Made by a program: the position numbers and the translations under genes
Notes under the pieces: model-generated
The model's input: only the letters and a program-made list of their open reading frames with translations
The model's database searches: none
Told to the model about the DNA's origin: nothing
Part shown: positions 1-9,373 of the stretch, piece by piece
Layout of the letters: each line of letters begins with the position of its first letter
Position numbering within the stretch: position 1 is the stretch's first letter
DNA from: Oscillospiraceae bacterium
GTDB taxonomy: Bacteria; Bacillota_A; Clostridia; Oscillospirales; Oscillospiraceae
Length of the DNA: 9,384 nt
Assembly (NCBI GenBank): GCA_017415945.1
Contig: JAFQDR010000048.1
Span: forward strand, 1-9,384
Direction of reading: 5' to 3'

Positions 1-957
1 GCTTTTCTCATTAACAGCATCAATATGTACAACCGTTTCAATCGTTTAGATACTCGGCAACAAAATTTGGAATATAGCATTGACCGTATTCAGTCCTCTG
101 TGGATCGCGAGGTGCAGTCCATCGGAAATCGTGTGGAGGAGATTATTCAAAAGCAAAACAGCCTTTTGGCCATCTATTCCGCTGAATATAAATCCGTAGA
201 CTTAAATAATAACACGGTCACATTACAGCTGGAGGCAACTCCGAAAGCGTATATTCCCGGTATGAAGGTGGAGTTCCTAATCGAAGATGGATACGGCAGT
301 TTCCGTGTTTCGGGGGTTGAAACAGAAAACAGAGCCTTTGTTGCTTCGGCAGAGTGTCAGTTGTCCGATAAGATCGATATTTCGGTGATCTTGCATAGCA
401 ACGGGACAGAGCAAATGCAGCTGATTCAAAGCTGGGATTATTTGTTCAGTGAAACCAAGCTGCCTGTTGAAACGGGACATTGGGAGCTGGAGCTGTGGGC
501 AGATTCATTGGAACAATATGAAAATCGCACAACGCTCCCTATGGACACGTTTATATGGCCCAATATGCGCAGTAGGGAGCTTTCCGCGGGTATTCGTATG
601 GAGGTAATTCCCCAAAGTGTTGAACATCTGGTATACGTGAATCGAGAATTGGTTCAAACTGTGGAAACAGTAAAAGGCGTCAGTGAGTTTATTATTAACG
701 ATATGGACTCCGCGGAATACATCCAAAAACACGATATCGATGCATTTTGCGGCTTCTTGAATGTAGAATTTATCCCCGATTTGCGCATAGACGACGAGCT
801 TTTGATTCTCACCCTTGTGACTGACAACTATGGCAGACGCTATGCTGCCAATGCTGCGCCCTTCGTTGTAAGCAGTGATAGGCGGCTTGACTATACAGAT
901 TTCAACATTTCAGAAATTGAAATTGAAGGAGTCATTGATAGCTTGGTGAAATACTAA
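1..957 (+). CDS. Hypothetical protein with N-terminal coiled coil and beta-rich C-terminal part, 5'-truncated
   Basis: I do not recognise this gene. The reading frame is open back to base 1, and the first in-window ATG (25) has no Shine-Dalgarno sequence before it, so the gene very probably begins upstream. Residue numbers here count from that ATG (310 residues to the TAA at 955-957). The residues before it read AFLINSIN, which could be the end of a membrane helix, though that is only a guess. Residues about 8-48 are charged, with hydrophobic positions every 3-4 residues (L8, L15, I19, I22, V26, V30, I33, V37, I40, L47), as in a coiled coil with one stutter. The rest alternates hydrophobic and polar residues with several G/N/D turns, as in beta-sandwich domains; none can be named. 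No catalytic motif and no cysteine-rich site is visible. A membrane-anchored surface or periplasm-facing protein is a reasonable guess. That the gene is real is fairly sure from its length, coherent composition and terminator; its function is unknown. Confidence 0.75.
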   Translation, partial: AFLINSINMYNRFNRLDTRQQNLEYSIDRIQSSVDREVQSIGNRVEEIIQKQNSLLAIYSAEYKSVDLNNNTVTLQLEATPKAYIPGMKVEFLIEDGYGSFRVSGVETENRAFVASAECQLSDKIDISVILHSNGTEQMQLIQSWDYLFSETKLPVETGHWELELWADSLEQYENRTTLPMDTFIWPNMRSRELSAGIRMEVIPQSVEHLVYVNRELVQTVETVKGVSEFIINDMDSAEYIQKHDIDAFCGFLNVEFIPDLRIDDELLILTLVTDNYGRRYAANAAPFVVSSDRRLDYTDFNISEIEIEGVIDSLVKY

Positions 958-989
958 AATCAGCCTCAACGTATTGTTGGGGCTGATTT
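957..989. terminator. Bidirectional intrinsic terminator between convergent genes
   Basis: A 14-bp stem with one G-T pair (AAATCAGCCTCAAC at 957-970 against GTTGGGGCTGATTT at 976-989) closes a 5-nt loop. It starts on the last base of the upstream stop codon and lies 12 nt from the end of the minus-strand permease gene. The AAAT/ATTT ends give a short U-run on either strand, so it can serve both convergent genes, although neither U-tract is long. Confidence 0.8.
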
Positions 990-1001
990 CGTACAATGAA
1001 T

Positions 1002-1898
1002 TTATTTTCTTTCGGGTAGCTGGGGAATAATGATTGCAACAAACATCAGTGTACAGCCGATCGCCTCTCTGACGGTAGGGATTTCCCGAAGCAGAACCAT
1101 ACCGCCCAAAACCGCAAATACCGATTCCAAGCTCATAATCATGGAGGCTATCGTGGGATTGGTGTATTTCTGCCCTACGATCTGCAGGGTATAGGCAATG
1201 CCGCAGGACATAATACCGGCATAGGCAATGGGAACGGCTGCGGCCATCAATCCTTCAAGGGTAGGTGTTTCGGTCAGCAGCATCATGATACCCGACAGAA
1301 TACCGCATACAAAAAACTGCATGGAAGCCAGGCGAACACCATCCACACGCTCCACGAAGTGATCCACCGCAAGGATGTGGAACGCGAAGGCCACTGCACA
1401 CAGCAGCACATAAATATCCCCTTGGTTGATGGAGGTAAACCCGTCCGTAACGCTCAGAAGATACAAGCCGCACAGTGCAATTCCCACACAGCCCCAAAGC
1501 TTCAGTCCGACCTTCTTTTTTAGGAACAGCCCAAGGATGGGGACGATCAGAATATACATTGCTGTGATAAATCCTGCCTTACCTGCCGTGGTGTACTGCA
1601 TCCCGATTTGCTGGAGATTTCCCGCAACGGTCATGATAATGCCGCAGATAATGCCCGCGATGAGCTGAGTCTGCTTATCTTCTTTGCTTGGGGGAATATA
1701 TGTACCGCTTTTCTTTTTCTTGGAATCAATTATAAGGAATACGGGCACCAGTACCAGAGCCCCCAAAAGAGAACGGGTACACTGGAAAGTGAAGGGCCCC
1801 ACATGATCCATGCTCACGCTTTGGGCTACAAACGCACAGCCCCAAATGAGTGCGGTGAGCAGCAAAATCAGATTGCCTTTTAATTCATTTGTCTTCAT
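1002..1898 (-). CDS. EamA/DMT-superfamily permease (drug/metabolite transporter)
   Basis: A 298-residue integral membrane protein, the usual length for the ten-helix EamA (RhaT/YdcZ-like) transporters, which move small metabolites across the cytoplasmic membrane. It shows two tandem EamA repeats. The first begins at about residue 8 with GNLILLLTALIWG and the typical FVAQ segment, and the second begins at about residue 160 with GDIYVLLCAVAFAFHILAVD. Nearly the whole chain is hydrophobic helices with short loops; a basic, lysine-rich loop lies near residues 58-75 (SKKKKSG). An in-frame ATG 63 nt further upstream (1961) would place the start inside the promoter, so I prefer the ATG at 1896-1898. 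That start has a modest GAGAAAG sequence 4 nt before it and is followed directly by MKTNELKGN. The substrate cannot be deduced. The gene is divergent from alaS, which does not by itself imply amino-acid export. The family call is sure; the substrate is unknown. Confidence 0.9.
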   Translation of the reverse strand: MKTNELKGNLILLLTALIWGCAFVAQSVSMDHVGPFTFQCTRSLLGALVLVPVFLIIDSKKKKSGTYIPPSKEDKQTQLIAGIICGIIMTVAGNLQQIGMQYTTAGKAGFITAMYILIVPILGLFLKKKVGLKLWGCVGIALCGLYLLSVTDGFTSINQGDIYVLLCAVAFAFHILAVDHFVERVDGVRLASMQFFVCGILSGIMMLLTETPTLEGLMAAAVPIAYAGIMSCGIAYTLQIVGQKYTNPTIASMIMSLESVFAVLGGMVLLREIPTVREAIGCTLMFVAIIIPQLPERK

Positions 1899-1938
1899 TG
1901 TTCTTTCTCGATTCTGTTGTATCATGGAATAATGTACT

Positions 1939-1966
1939 ATTATACACAATTTTTCTTCCACTTCAA
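1939..1966 (-). promoter_or_regulatory. Predicted sigma-A-type promoter of the EamA permease gene
   Basis: On the minus strand, TTGAAG (1966-1961) is followed after 16 bp by a perfect TATAAT (1944-1939). Transcription would begin near 1932, giving a leader of roughly 34 nt to the ATG at 1898. This supports the shorter start for the permease. Confidence 0.7.
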
Positions 1967-1989
1967 CAATAATATTTAGTGTTTTCCTC

Positions 1990-2017
1990 TTGACAACAAG
2001 GGGAAATATGCTAAAAT
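1990..2017 (+). promoter_or_regulatory. Predicted sigma-A-type promoter of alaS
   Basis: A perfect TTGACA (1990-1995) is followed after 16 bp by TAAAAT (2012-2017), with TG one base upstream (2009-2010), so this is an extended -10 element. The expected start site is near 2024, just before the T-box Stem I. It is divergent from the permease promoter, with 23 bp between the two -35 boxes. Confidence 0.8.
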
Positions 2018-2023
2018 AACTGC

Positions 2024-2255
2024 TGTTAAATGTGTTGACGAAGTTAATCGAAGAACCGCATTCTTTAGAGAGGGAGGACGGTGGAAGCTCCTGTTTGTGT
2101 CTTCGAGTGCCGCTTCCGAGCTGCCTGTGATGAGCAGGACGGGCCGTTCCCGTTACAGAATGACATGAGATTGCGTATGATTATCCATGCGTGAATCAGG
2201 GTGGTACCGCGAGCGTTGCTTCGCCCCTGTGTTGGGGGTGGAGCTTTTTTGTTTT
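2024..2255 (+). promoter_or_regulatory. Alanine T-box riboswitch (tRNA-Ala-sensing leader) of alaS
   Basis: The leader contains the ordered parts of a T-box. In Stem I, the apical AGAGAG motif (about 2067) is followed by a hairpin GGAG...CTCC enclosing ACGGTGGAAG. Its flanking helix can form from GCATTC (2058-2063) with GAGTGC (2105-2110), and below that GAAG (2050-2053) with CTTC (2113-2116). The specifier region reads GAGCTGCC; GCT (2120-2122) and GCC (2123-2125) are both alanine codons, matching the gene downstream. Stem III is ACGGG/CCCGT (2139-2143 with 2149-2153), ending in the usual CGTTA. The T-box AGGGTGGTACCGCG lies at 2198-2211. Its UGGU (2202-2205) can pair with an ACCA tRNA end. 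The antiterminator helix CAGGG (2197-2201)/CCCTG (2225-2229) competes with the terminator. Uncharged tRNA-Ala should stabilise the antiterminator and allow transcription of alaS. The exact pairing at the base of Stem I was not resolved by eye. Confidence 0.95.
2218..2250 (+). terminator. T-box regulated intrinsic terminator
   Basis: GCTTCGCCCC (2218-2227) pairs with GGGGTGGAGC (2235-2244), a 10-bp stem with two G-T pairs and a 7-nt loop, followed by six T residues (2245-2250). It uses bases 2225-2229, which are also needed for the antiterminator helix with 2197-2201, so the two folds exclude each other. Confidence 0.93.
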
Positions 2256-2302
2256 TATGACCCCCGTACAGCAACAAAAATAATAAGATGAAGATAAAAT
2301 TT

Positions 2303-2308
2303 GGAGGA
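2303..2308 (+). promoter_or_regulatory. Shine-Dalgarno sequence that fixes the alaS start
   Basis: GGAGGA sits 9 nt before the ATG at 2318. In-frame ATGs at 2288 and 2309 are less suitable: the first lies upstream of this site and the second touches it. MAHKAHGLNEL from 2318 also matches how AlaRS proteins usually begin. Confidence 0.85.
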
Positions 2309-2317
2309 ATGAAAACC

Positions 2318-5316
<2,999 letters not shown>

Positions 5317-5322
5317 AATATC

Positions 5323-5357
5323 AACGGACTTTCTCTATAAGGGGAAGTCCGTTTTTC
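5323..5357 (+). terminator. Intrinsic terminator of the alaS-HIT unit
   Basis: AACGGACTT (5323-5331) pairs perfectly with AAGTCCGTT (5345-5353). Four further pairs (TCTC with GGGG, two of them G-T) leave a 5-nt loop TATAA. A run of T follows (5352-5356). The gap from here to comEC holds only its ribosome binding site. Confidence 0.9.
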
Positions 5358-5366
5358 TAAACGGAA

Positions 5367-5375
5367 GGGAGGGAG
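5367..5375 (+). promoter_or_regulatory. Strong Shine-Dalgarno sequence supporting a TTG start for comEC
   Basis: GGGAGGGAG lies 4 nt before the TTG at 5380 (7 nt if GGGAGG is the pairing core). No in-frame ATG stands near this site, so TTG is the likely start codon. Confidence 0.75.
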
Positions 5376-5379
5376 CTTT

Positions 5380-7638
5380 TTGCGTAAATTAACATGGGCT
5401 GCTTTGTCCTATTCGGCTGCTGTGTTTATGATGCATTATTTGGATTCGGGCAGTAATGCATTGATCCTTGTAAGCAGTCTAACTATGCTGGGGCTCGTGG
5501 CTTGTTTTCTGCTGCGAGACAAGATGCGTATAAGAGCTTTGCTTTTCGTGTTGTTTGCGCTTCTCGGTGTGTTGCGCTACGATTTACATTACCGAAATAC
5601 GGTTGTCAAATTCGAGGACTTCATCGGTGAGGAAATTCGAATCACTGCGGAGCTGTGTGAGTATCCGGTCGTATATGAAGACAGCGTAAAATACACGGTA
5701 AAATTGGATACAGACCTCCTTCCCAAAGCAAAAGCTGTTGTGTACGATTACACAACAAACGAGACGTGTCTGTTTCCGGGCAATCGTTTTCGCACGACCG
5801 TCAAATTCCACTCTGCACTCCTTTCCTCCGGAGAGGAAACCGATACCTATGTATCCAAAGGTATTTATGTGCGTGGTTATGTCGTCGATGAGGTGAAAAC
5901 GGTTTCGAAAGAAATTGCAATCAAATACCTTCCTGTTTATTTTGCGGATTCCATTCGAAGCACACTTTCCGATTATTTGCCCAATAACACCTACGCCTTT
6001 TTATCTGCACTCATGACAGGAGACAAGTCCGCATTATATGAGGATAGTCAGCTGAATTATACATTGACACAGGCAGGTCTGTCTCATGTTGTTGCGGTGT
6101 CGGGGATGCACGTTTCATTTGTGGTTACTTTGGCCATGATGCTTTTCGGCCAACGAATTGGATGGACAATATCCATTGCCTTTATTCTCCTGTTTGCGGT
6201 CATGACGGGAATGCCCCCGTCTGTGCTGCGAGCTGTGTTTATGCAGAGCTTGTTTTTACTTGCACCCGTGCTCCGCAGAGAAGCGGACGGCATTACTTCC
6301 ATTTGCTTTGCCTTGCTGATTTTGCTGTTGGTCAATCCCTTTGCAATCTCCTCTGTTGGACTACAGCTGAGTTTTTTGGCGATGGCGGGGATCATCTTGG
6401 TCACGCCCCGTTCTATAGAATGGTTTGAACGAAAATGCCCCTTTACCAACGATCTATTCTTGAAAGGCTATCGATTTGTGACGGTATCCTTGTCATCCTC
6501 TTTGGGGGCGACAATTTTTACCGCCCCGTTGTGTGCATATTATTTTGGCTCTGTCTCTGTGCTTGCTCCTCTGACAAATCTGCTTGTACTTTGGATCGTT
6601 CCAATTTGCTTTTGCGGAGGATTTTTGCTTTGTGTGATCGATTTCGTAATACCCTTTGCGGCATCCGCTGCGGCGTTTTTGCTGAATATGTGCGTTTCCT
6701 TTGTACTGATCGTATCGGAGCAGATCGCTTCTATTCCCATTGCTTCCGTATATTTACCCGAGCGGCTTATGCTGATATGGTTTGTTGGGGTATATTCCGT
6801 TATGGGAATTATGCTTCTGTTTCGGAAAAAGAGTTTGTATCGTCCCTTGCCGTCAATTCTGGCTGCGGCGATTGGTTTAGCGGTTTTCAGTGGATGGACG
6901 CAGCACAGCAACAATTCGGGTATGACCGTTTCTGCGCTGGATGTAGGACAGGGACAATGTATTGCGATTTTGGCTGACGAGACCACTGTGATTGCGGATT
7001 GTGGTGGTACCTATGACTCCAGTGAAATCGCTGCTCGCTGGCTGCGATCTCACGGAAGAAGGCAGATAGATGCTTTGCTGATATCTCATTTTGATGAGGA
7101 TCATATGAACGGCGTATTGGATTTGATGATGCGTGTTCCTGTGAAAAAAGTTATTTTGTGCGGGAACAATATTACAGACGAAGAATTGCAGAAATATAAC
7201 GAGATCCGCACAATTGCTGAAGAAAATCACGCGAAGCTTATTCTTGTAAATACAGAGTCGGAACTGCGATTTGACTCCGTGTATTGCAGGATTGTTGCAT
7301 CAGAGGGAGATGACAGCAATGATGGTCTGATGACATATCTCCAATCGGGTAGCTATGAGATCTTGATTATGGGAGATGCGGATTTCGAAGCTGAAGGACA
7401 GTTGATGGGGAGACCTTGGCTGAATGAGGTAGACTGTCTTGTTGTAGGACACCACGGATCTTCCTATTCCACAGGGGATATGTTTTTAGAGAGAGTTGAA
7501 CCTAAGAGCGCAATTATATCCTGCGGATTTAACGCATACGGACATCCTTCCGATGAAGTTCTGGATAGACTCCAAAAGAAAAATGTGATAATATATCGTA
7601 CAGACCAAATGGGCACCATTGAGATAAAGGTTCGGTAA
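5380..7638 (+). CDS. comEC: ComEC/Rec2-family DNA internalization protein
   Basis: A 752-residue polytopic membrane protein of the ComEC family, the channel that carries single-stranded DNA across the cytoplasmic membrane in natural competence. Two or three hydrophobic helices (about 4-67) precede a beta-rich region (about 70-185) that fits the DUF4131/OB-fold segment. The Competence domain follows at about 205-480, with the typical GLSHVVAVSGMH (233-244) and many membrane helices, including PPSVLRA. From about residue 515 there is a metallo-beta-lactamase-like domain: ALDVGQGQC near 519, ISHFDEDH (568-575, metal ligands H570, D572, D574, H575) and VVGHHGSS (688-695). The metal-binding motifs are intact, so the nuclease-like domain may be functional. 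The length is close to that of Bacillus ComEC. Translation starts at TTG, and holA begins 3 nt after the stop. No clear promoter lies between the preceding terminator and this gene. Presence of comEC alone does not show that the organism is competent; other com genes are not in view. Confidence 0.96.
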   Translation: MRKLTWAALSYSAAVFMMHYLDSGSNALILVSSLTMLGLVACFLLRDKMRIRALLFVLFALLGVLRYDLHYRNTVVKFEDFIGEEIRITAELCEYPVVYEDSVKYTVKLDTDLLPKAKAVVYDYTTNETCLFPGNRFRTTVKFHSALLSSGEETDTYVSKGIYVRGYVVDEVKTVSKEIAIKYLPVYFADSIRSTLSDYLPNNTYAFLSALMTGDKSALYEDSQLNYTLTQAGLSHVVAVSGMHVSFVVTLAMMLFGQRIGWTISIAFILLFAVMTGMPPSVLRAVFMQSLFLLAPVLRREADGITSICFALLILLLVNPFAISSVGLQLSFLAMAGIILVTPRSIEWFERKCPFTNDLFLKGYRFVTVSLSSSLGATIFTAPLCAYYFGSVSVLAPLTNLLVLWIVPICFCGGFLLCVIDFVIPFAASAAAFLLNMCVSFVLIVSEQIASIPIASVYLPERLMLIWFVGVYSVMGIMLLFRKKSLYRPLPSILAAAIGLAVFSGWTQHSNNSGMTVSALDVGQGQCIAILADETTVIADCGGTYDSSEIAARWLRSHGRRQIDALLISHFDEDHMNGVLDLMMRVPVKKVILCGNNITDEELQKYNEIRTIAEENHAKLILVNTESELRFDSVYCRIVASEGDDSNDGLMTYLQSGSYEILIMGDADFEAEGQLMGRPWLNEVDCLVVGHHGSSYSTGDMFLERVEPKSAIISCGFNAYGHPSDEVLDRLQKKNVIIYRTDQMGTIEIKVR

Positions 7639-7641
7639 AGT

Positions 7642-8673
7642 ATGGCTAAAAAAGAAATCCTTGATTATGGAAAACTGAAAAAGGAATTGGCGGCGAACGG
7701 TCCGTCCCGTGTGTATCTGCTGTACGGCGCGGAGGAGTATTTGCGGGAAGATTTTGTCGCATTGCTGAAGAAAACCTGTCTTCCCGACGGAGATGATGAC
7801 TTCAGTTATAAAAAGCTCAATCAGGAAAATTTCTCTCCGCGAGCCTTCGAAGATGCTGTTGATGCACTTCCGTTTTTAACGGAGCGTACTTTTGTTGAGG
7901 TACGCAGCGTTGATTTGAATCGTTTGAACGAATCGGACTCCAACAAGATTACAAAGCTGATTTCCTCGCTGCCCGATTACTGTACCGTTGCTTTCGTACA
8001 GGATTCGGGGTACGAGCCTGACGGGCGCAAGAAGCTGACTAAAGCTATAAAAAAGCACGGTAAGGATGTAGAGTTTACCGAACAGCCCCAAAACAGTATT
8101 GTCAAATGGGTACGCAAGCGTTTTGCGTCTCATCAGAAATTTATATCGCCTGAAAATGCGGAGTATTTGGTGAATTATTCGGGCCATCTTATGCAGCAGC
8201 TGATTCCCGAAATTGAAAAAATCGCAGCTTTTGCCCAAGGGGAAGAAATCACCGTATATGAAATCGAAGCGGTTGCATCCAAATCCCCAGAGACCGCTGT
8301 GTTTGAGCTTTCCGATAAAATTGCCGCAAATAATTTCGATGAAGCGGCAGAGGTAATGGGGGAGTTGATCGGACGGAAGGATACGGAACCCATCATGCTG
8401 CTTGCCATGATCGGAAATCAGATGCGTAATATTTACGCAGCTAAGCTTGCAGAAGCAGAGCGGCGGGATCGCAGCTATATTATGGACATTACCGGTGTCA
8501 AATTTGAATTTTTGGTAAAAAAGCTGCAGGAAAATGCCAAACGCTTTAGCTTGTCCCGATTGGAACGGGCTGTGATGCTGTGTGCCGAAACGGACTATTT
8601 GATGAAGAGCAGTTCGGTAGATGACGATGAATTGCTGAAGGAACTGCTTGTAAAGCTTGCGTTTGATCGGTAA
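7642..8673 (+). CDS. holA: DNA polymerase III subunit delta (clamp loader)
   Basis: A 343-residue protein of normal length for HolA/YqeN, the delta subunit of the clamp loader. Delta binds and opens the beta sliding clamp during chromosome replication. The N-terminal part begins with the family's RVYLLYGAEEYLRED (23-37), in place of a full Walker A motif, as expected because delta does not hydrolyse ATP. It continues through PFLTERTFVEVR (about 76-87), the usual DALPF-type segment that includes part of the clamp-binding region. The C-terminal helical part contains EPIMLLAMIGNQMRNIY and ends in DDELLKELLVKLAF, typical of the collar domain. The start ATG is 3 nt after the comEC stop, with AAAGG about 11 nt upstream inside comEC, so translation is probably coupled. 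holA next to comEC is a familiar arrangement in Firmicutes. I see no defect in the sequence. Confidence 0.95.
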   Translation: MAKKEILDYGKLKKELAANGPSRVYLLYGAEEYLREDFVALLKKTCLPDGDDDFSYKKLNQENFSPRAFEDAVDALPFLTERTFVEVRSVDLNRLNESDSNKITKLISSLPDYCTVAFVQDSGYEPDGRKKLTKAIKKHGKDVEFTEQPQNSIVKWVRKRFASHQKFISPENAEYLVNYSGHLMQQLIPEIEKIAAFAQGEEITVYEIEAVASKSPETAVFELSDKIAANNFDEAAEVMGELIGRKDTEPIMLLAMIGNQMRNIYAAKLAEAERRDRSYIMDITGVKFEFLVKKLQENAKRFSLSRLERAVMLCAETDYLMKSSSVDDDELLKELLVKLAFDR

Positions 8674-8681
8674 GGTGCGGT

Positions 8682-9290
8682 ATGGAAAAAATGAAGGTCC
8701 GTGAAGTGATCGTTGTGGAAGGAAAGTATGACCTGAACACGCTCAAGCAGATGATTGACGGCGTGATCGTCACTACCGATGGGTTCGGTATTTTTCATAA
8801 CAGCGAAAAAATGGAATTGATTCGACGTATGGCCGAAAAGCGCGGCGTTGTGGTTCTTACCGATTCCGACGGTGCGGGCTTTGTCATTCGTAATCATTTG
8901 AAGTCCTGCCTTCCTAAGGAACAGGTAAAGCATGCTTATATCCCCGACATACACGGGAAAGAAAAAAGAAAACGCATTCACTCAAAGGAAGGGAAATTAG
9001 GCGTTGAAGGGATGTCCCGCGACGTAATTTGCCGTGCTCTAACGGCTGCCGGTGTAACCATCGATGATGAAACGTTGGTCGGAGGGGGCACTTTGACCAA
9101 AGCAGACTTATATGCGGTCGGACTGTCGGGGACAAGCAATAGTGCAGAAAACAGAATGATGCTGATTCGTGCGTTGGAGCTTCCCGAAAGGCTTTCTCCC
9201 AATGCACTGCTTGATGTACTTAACGCAATGTACGGCAAGCAGCAGTTTTTAGATTTATGGATGCAAATTCAAAATAAACAGCAATCCTAA
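8682..9290 (+). CDS. rnmV: RNase M5-like Toprim protein with C-terminal DUF4093-type domain (probable 5S rRNA maturase)
   Basis: A 202-residue protein. The N-terminal Toprim domain has the catalytic glutamate in VVEGKYD (E13) and the acidic pair in TDSDGAG (D61, D63). The C-terminal half, with GKLGVEGM (about 105-112), LTKADLYAVGLSG (about 138-150) and LSPNALLDVLNAMYG, matches what I recall of DUF4093, which accompanies Toprim in RNase M5. RNase M5 trims the ends of 5S rRNA precursor in Firmicutes. At about 200 residues it is slightly longer than the Bacillus enzyme. The start at 8682 has AAGGTG 4 nt upstream, overlapping the holA stop; ATG 8691 (MKVREVIVVEG) is an alternative that resembles the Bacillus N-terminus but lacks a well-placed ribosome site. 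The gene is 8 nt after holA and last in the unit. The domain call is strong; assigning true 5S maturase activity rests on family knowledge. Confidence 0.85.
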   Translation: MEKMKVREVIVVEGKYDLNTLKQMIDGVIVTTDGFGIFHNSEKMELIRRMAEKRGVVVLTDSDGAGFVIRNHLKSCLPKEQVKHAYIPDIHGKEKRKRIHSKEGKLGVEGMSRDVICRALTAAGVTIDDETLVGGGTLTKADLYAVGLSGTSNSAENRMMLIRALELPERLSPNALLDVLNAMYGKQQFLDLWMQIQNKQQS

Positions 9291-9308
9291 CAAAGGGTTG
9301 CTGTTTTT
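9276..9308 (+). terminator. Intrinsic terminator overlapping the end of the rnmV-like gene
   Basis: AAACAGCAATCC (9276-9287) pairs with GGGTTGCTGTTT (9295-9306), 12 bp with one G-T pair, closing a 7-nt loop and running into TTTTT (9304-9308). The 5' arm is made of the last sense codons, and the TAA stop sits in the loop. Confidence 0.9.
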
Positions 9309-9331
9309 GCATATTCTTTTTTGTGAACTTA

Positions 9332-9360
9332 TTGTCTATTAGAAAAAAATATGATAAAAT
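9332..9360 (+). promoter_or_regulatory. Predicted promoter of a gene starting beyond the window
   Basis: TTGTCT (9332-9337) is followed after 17 bp by TAAAAT (9355-9360), preceded by TG at 9352-9353 (extended -10). The expected start site is near 9367. The element resembles the alaS promoter, which also has TG, one base, then TAAAAT. Confidence 0.7.
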
Positions 9361-9373
9361 GCATTCGTTAAAA

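Noticed and set aside
1899..1961. An N-terminal extension of the permease from the ATG at 1961
   Set aside because: It would start inside the predicted promoter, its added residues do not look like the family, and the ATG at 1898 has a better-placed ribosome site.
2035..2040. TTGACG as a second alaS -35 box
   Set aside because: No -10 element follows at 16-18 bp, and the sequence belongs to the 5' arm of T-box Stem I.
2288..2317. A start for alaS at ATG 2288
   Set aside because: It would place the GGAGGA ribosome site inside the coding region, has no site of its own, and adds ten residues foreign to AlaRS.
5336..5341. TATAAG as a -10 box for comEC
   Set aside because: It lies in the loop of the terminator, and no -35 element is found 16-18 bp upstream.
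6084..6986. Several 88-180-codon open frames inside comEC on both strands
   Set aside because: They overlap the well-supported comEC reading frame, lack ribosome sites and show no family features.
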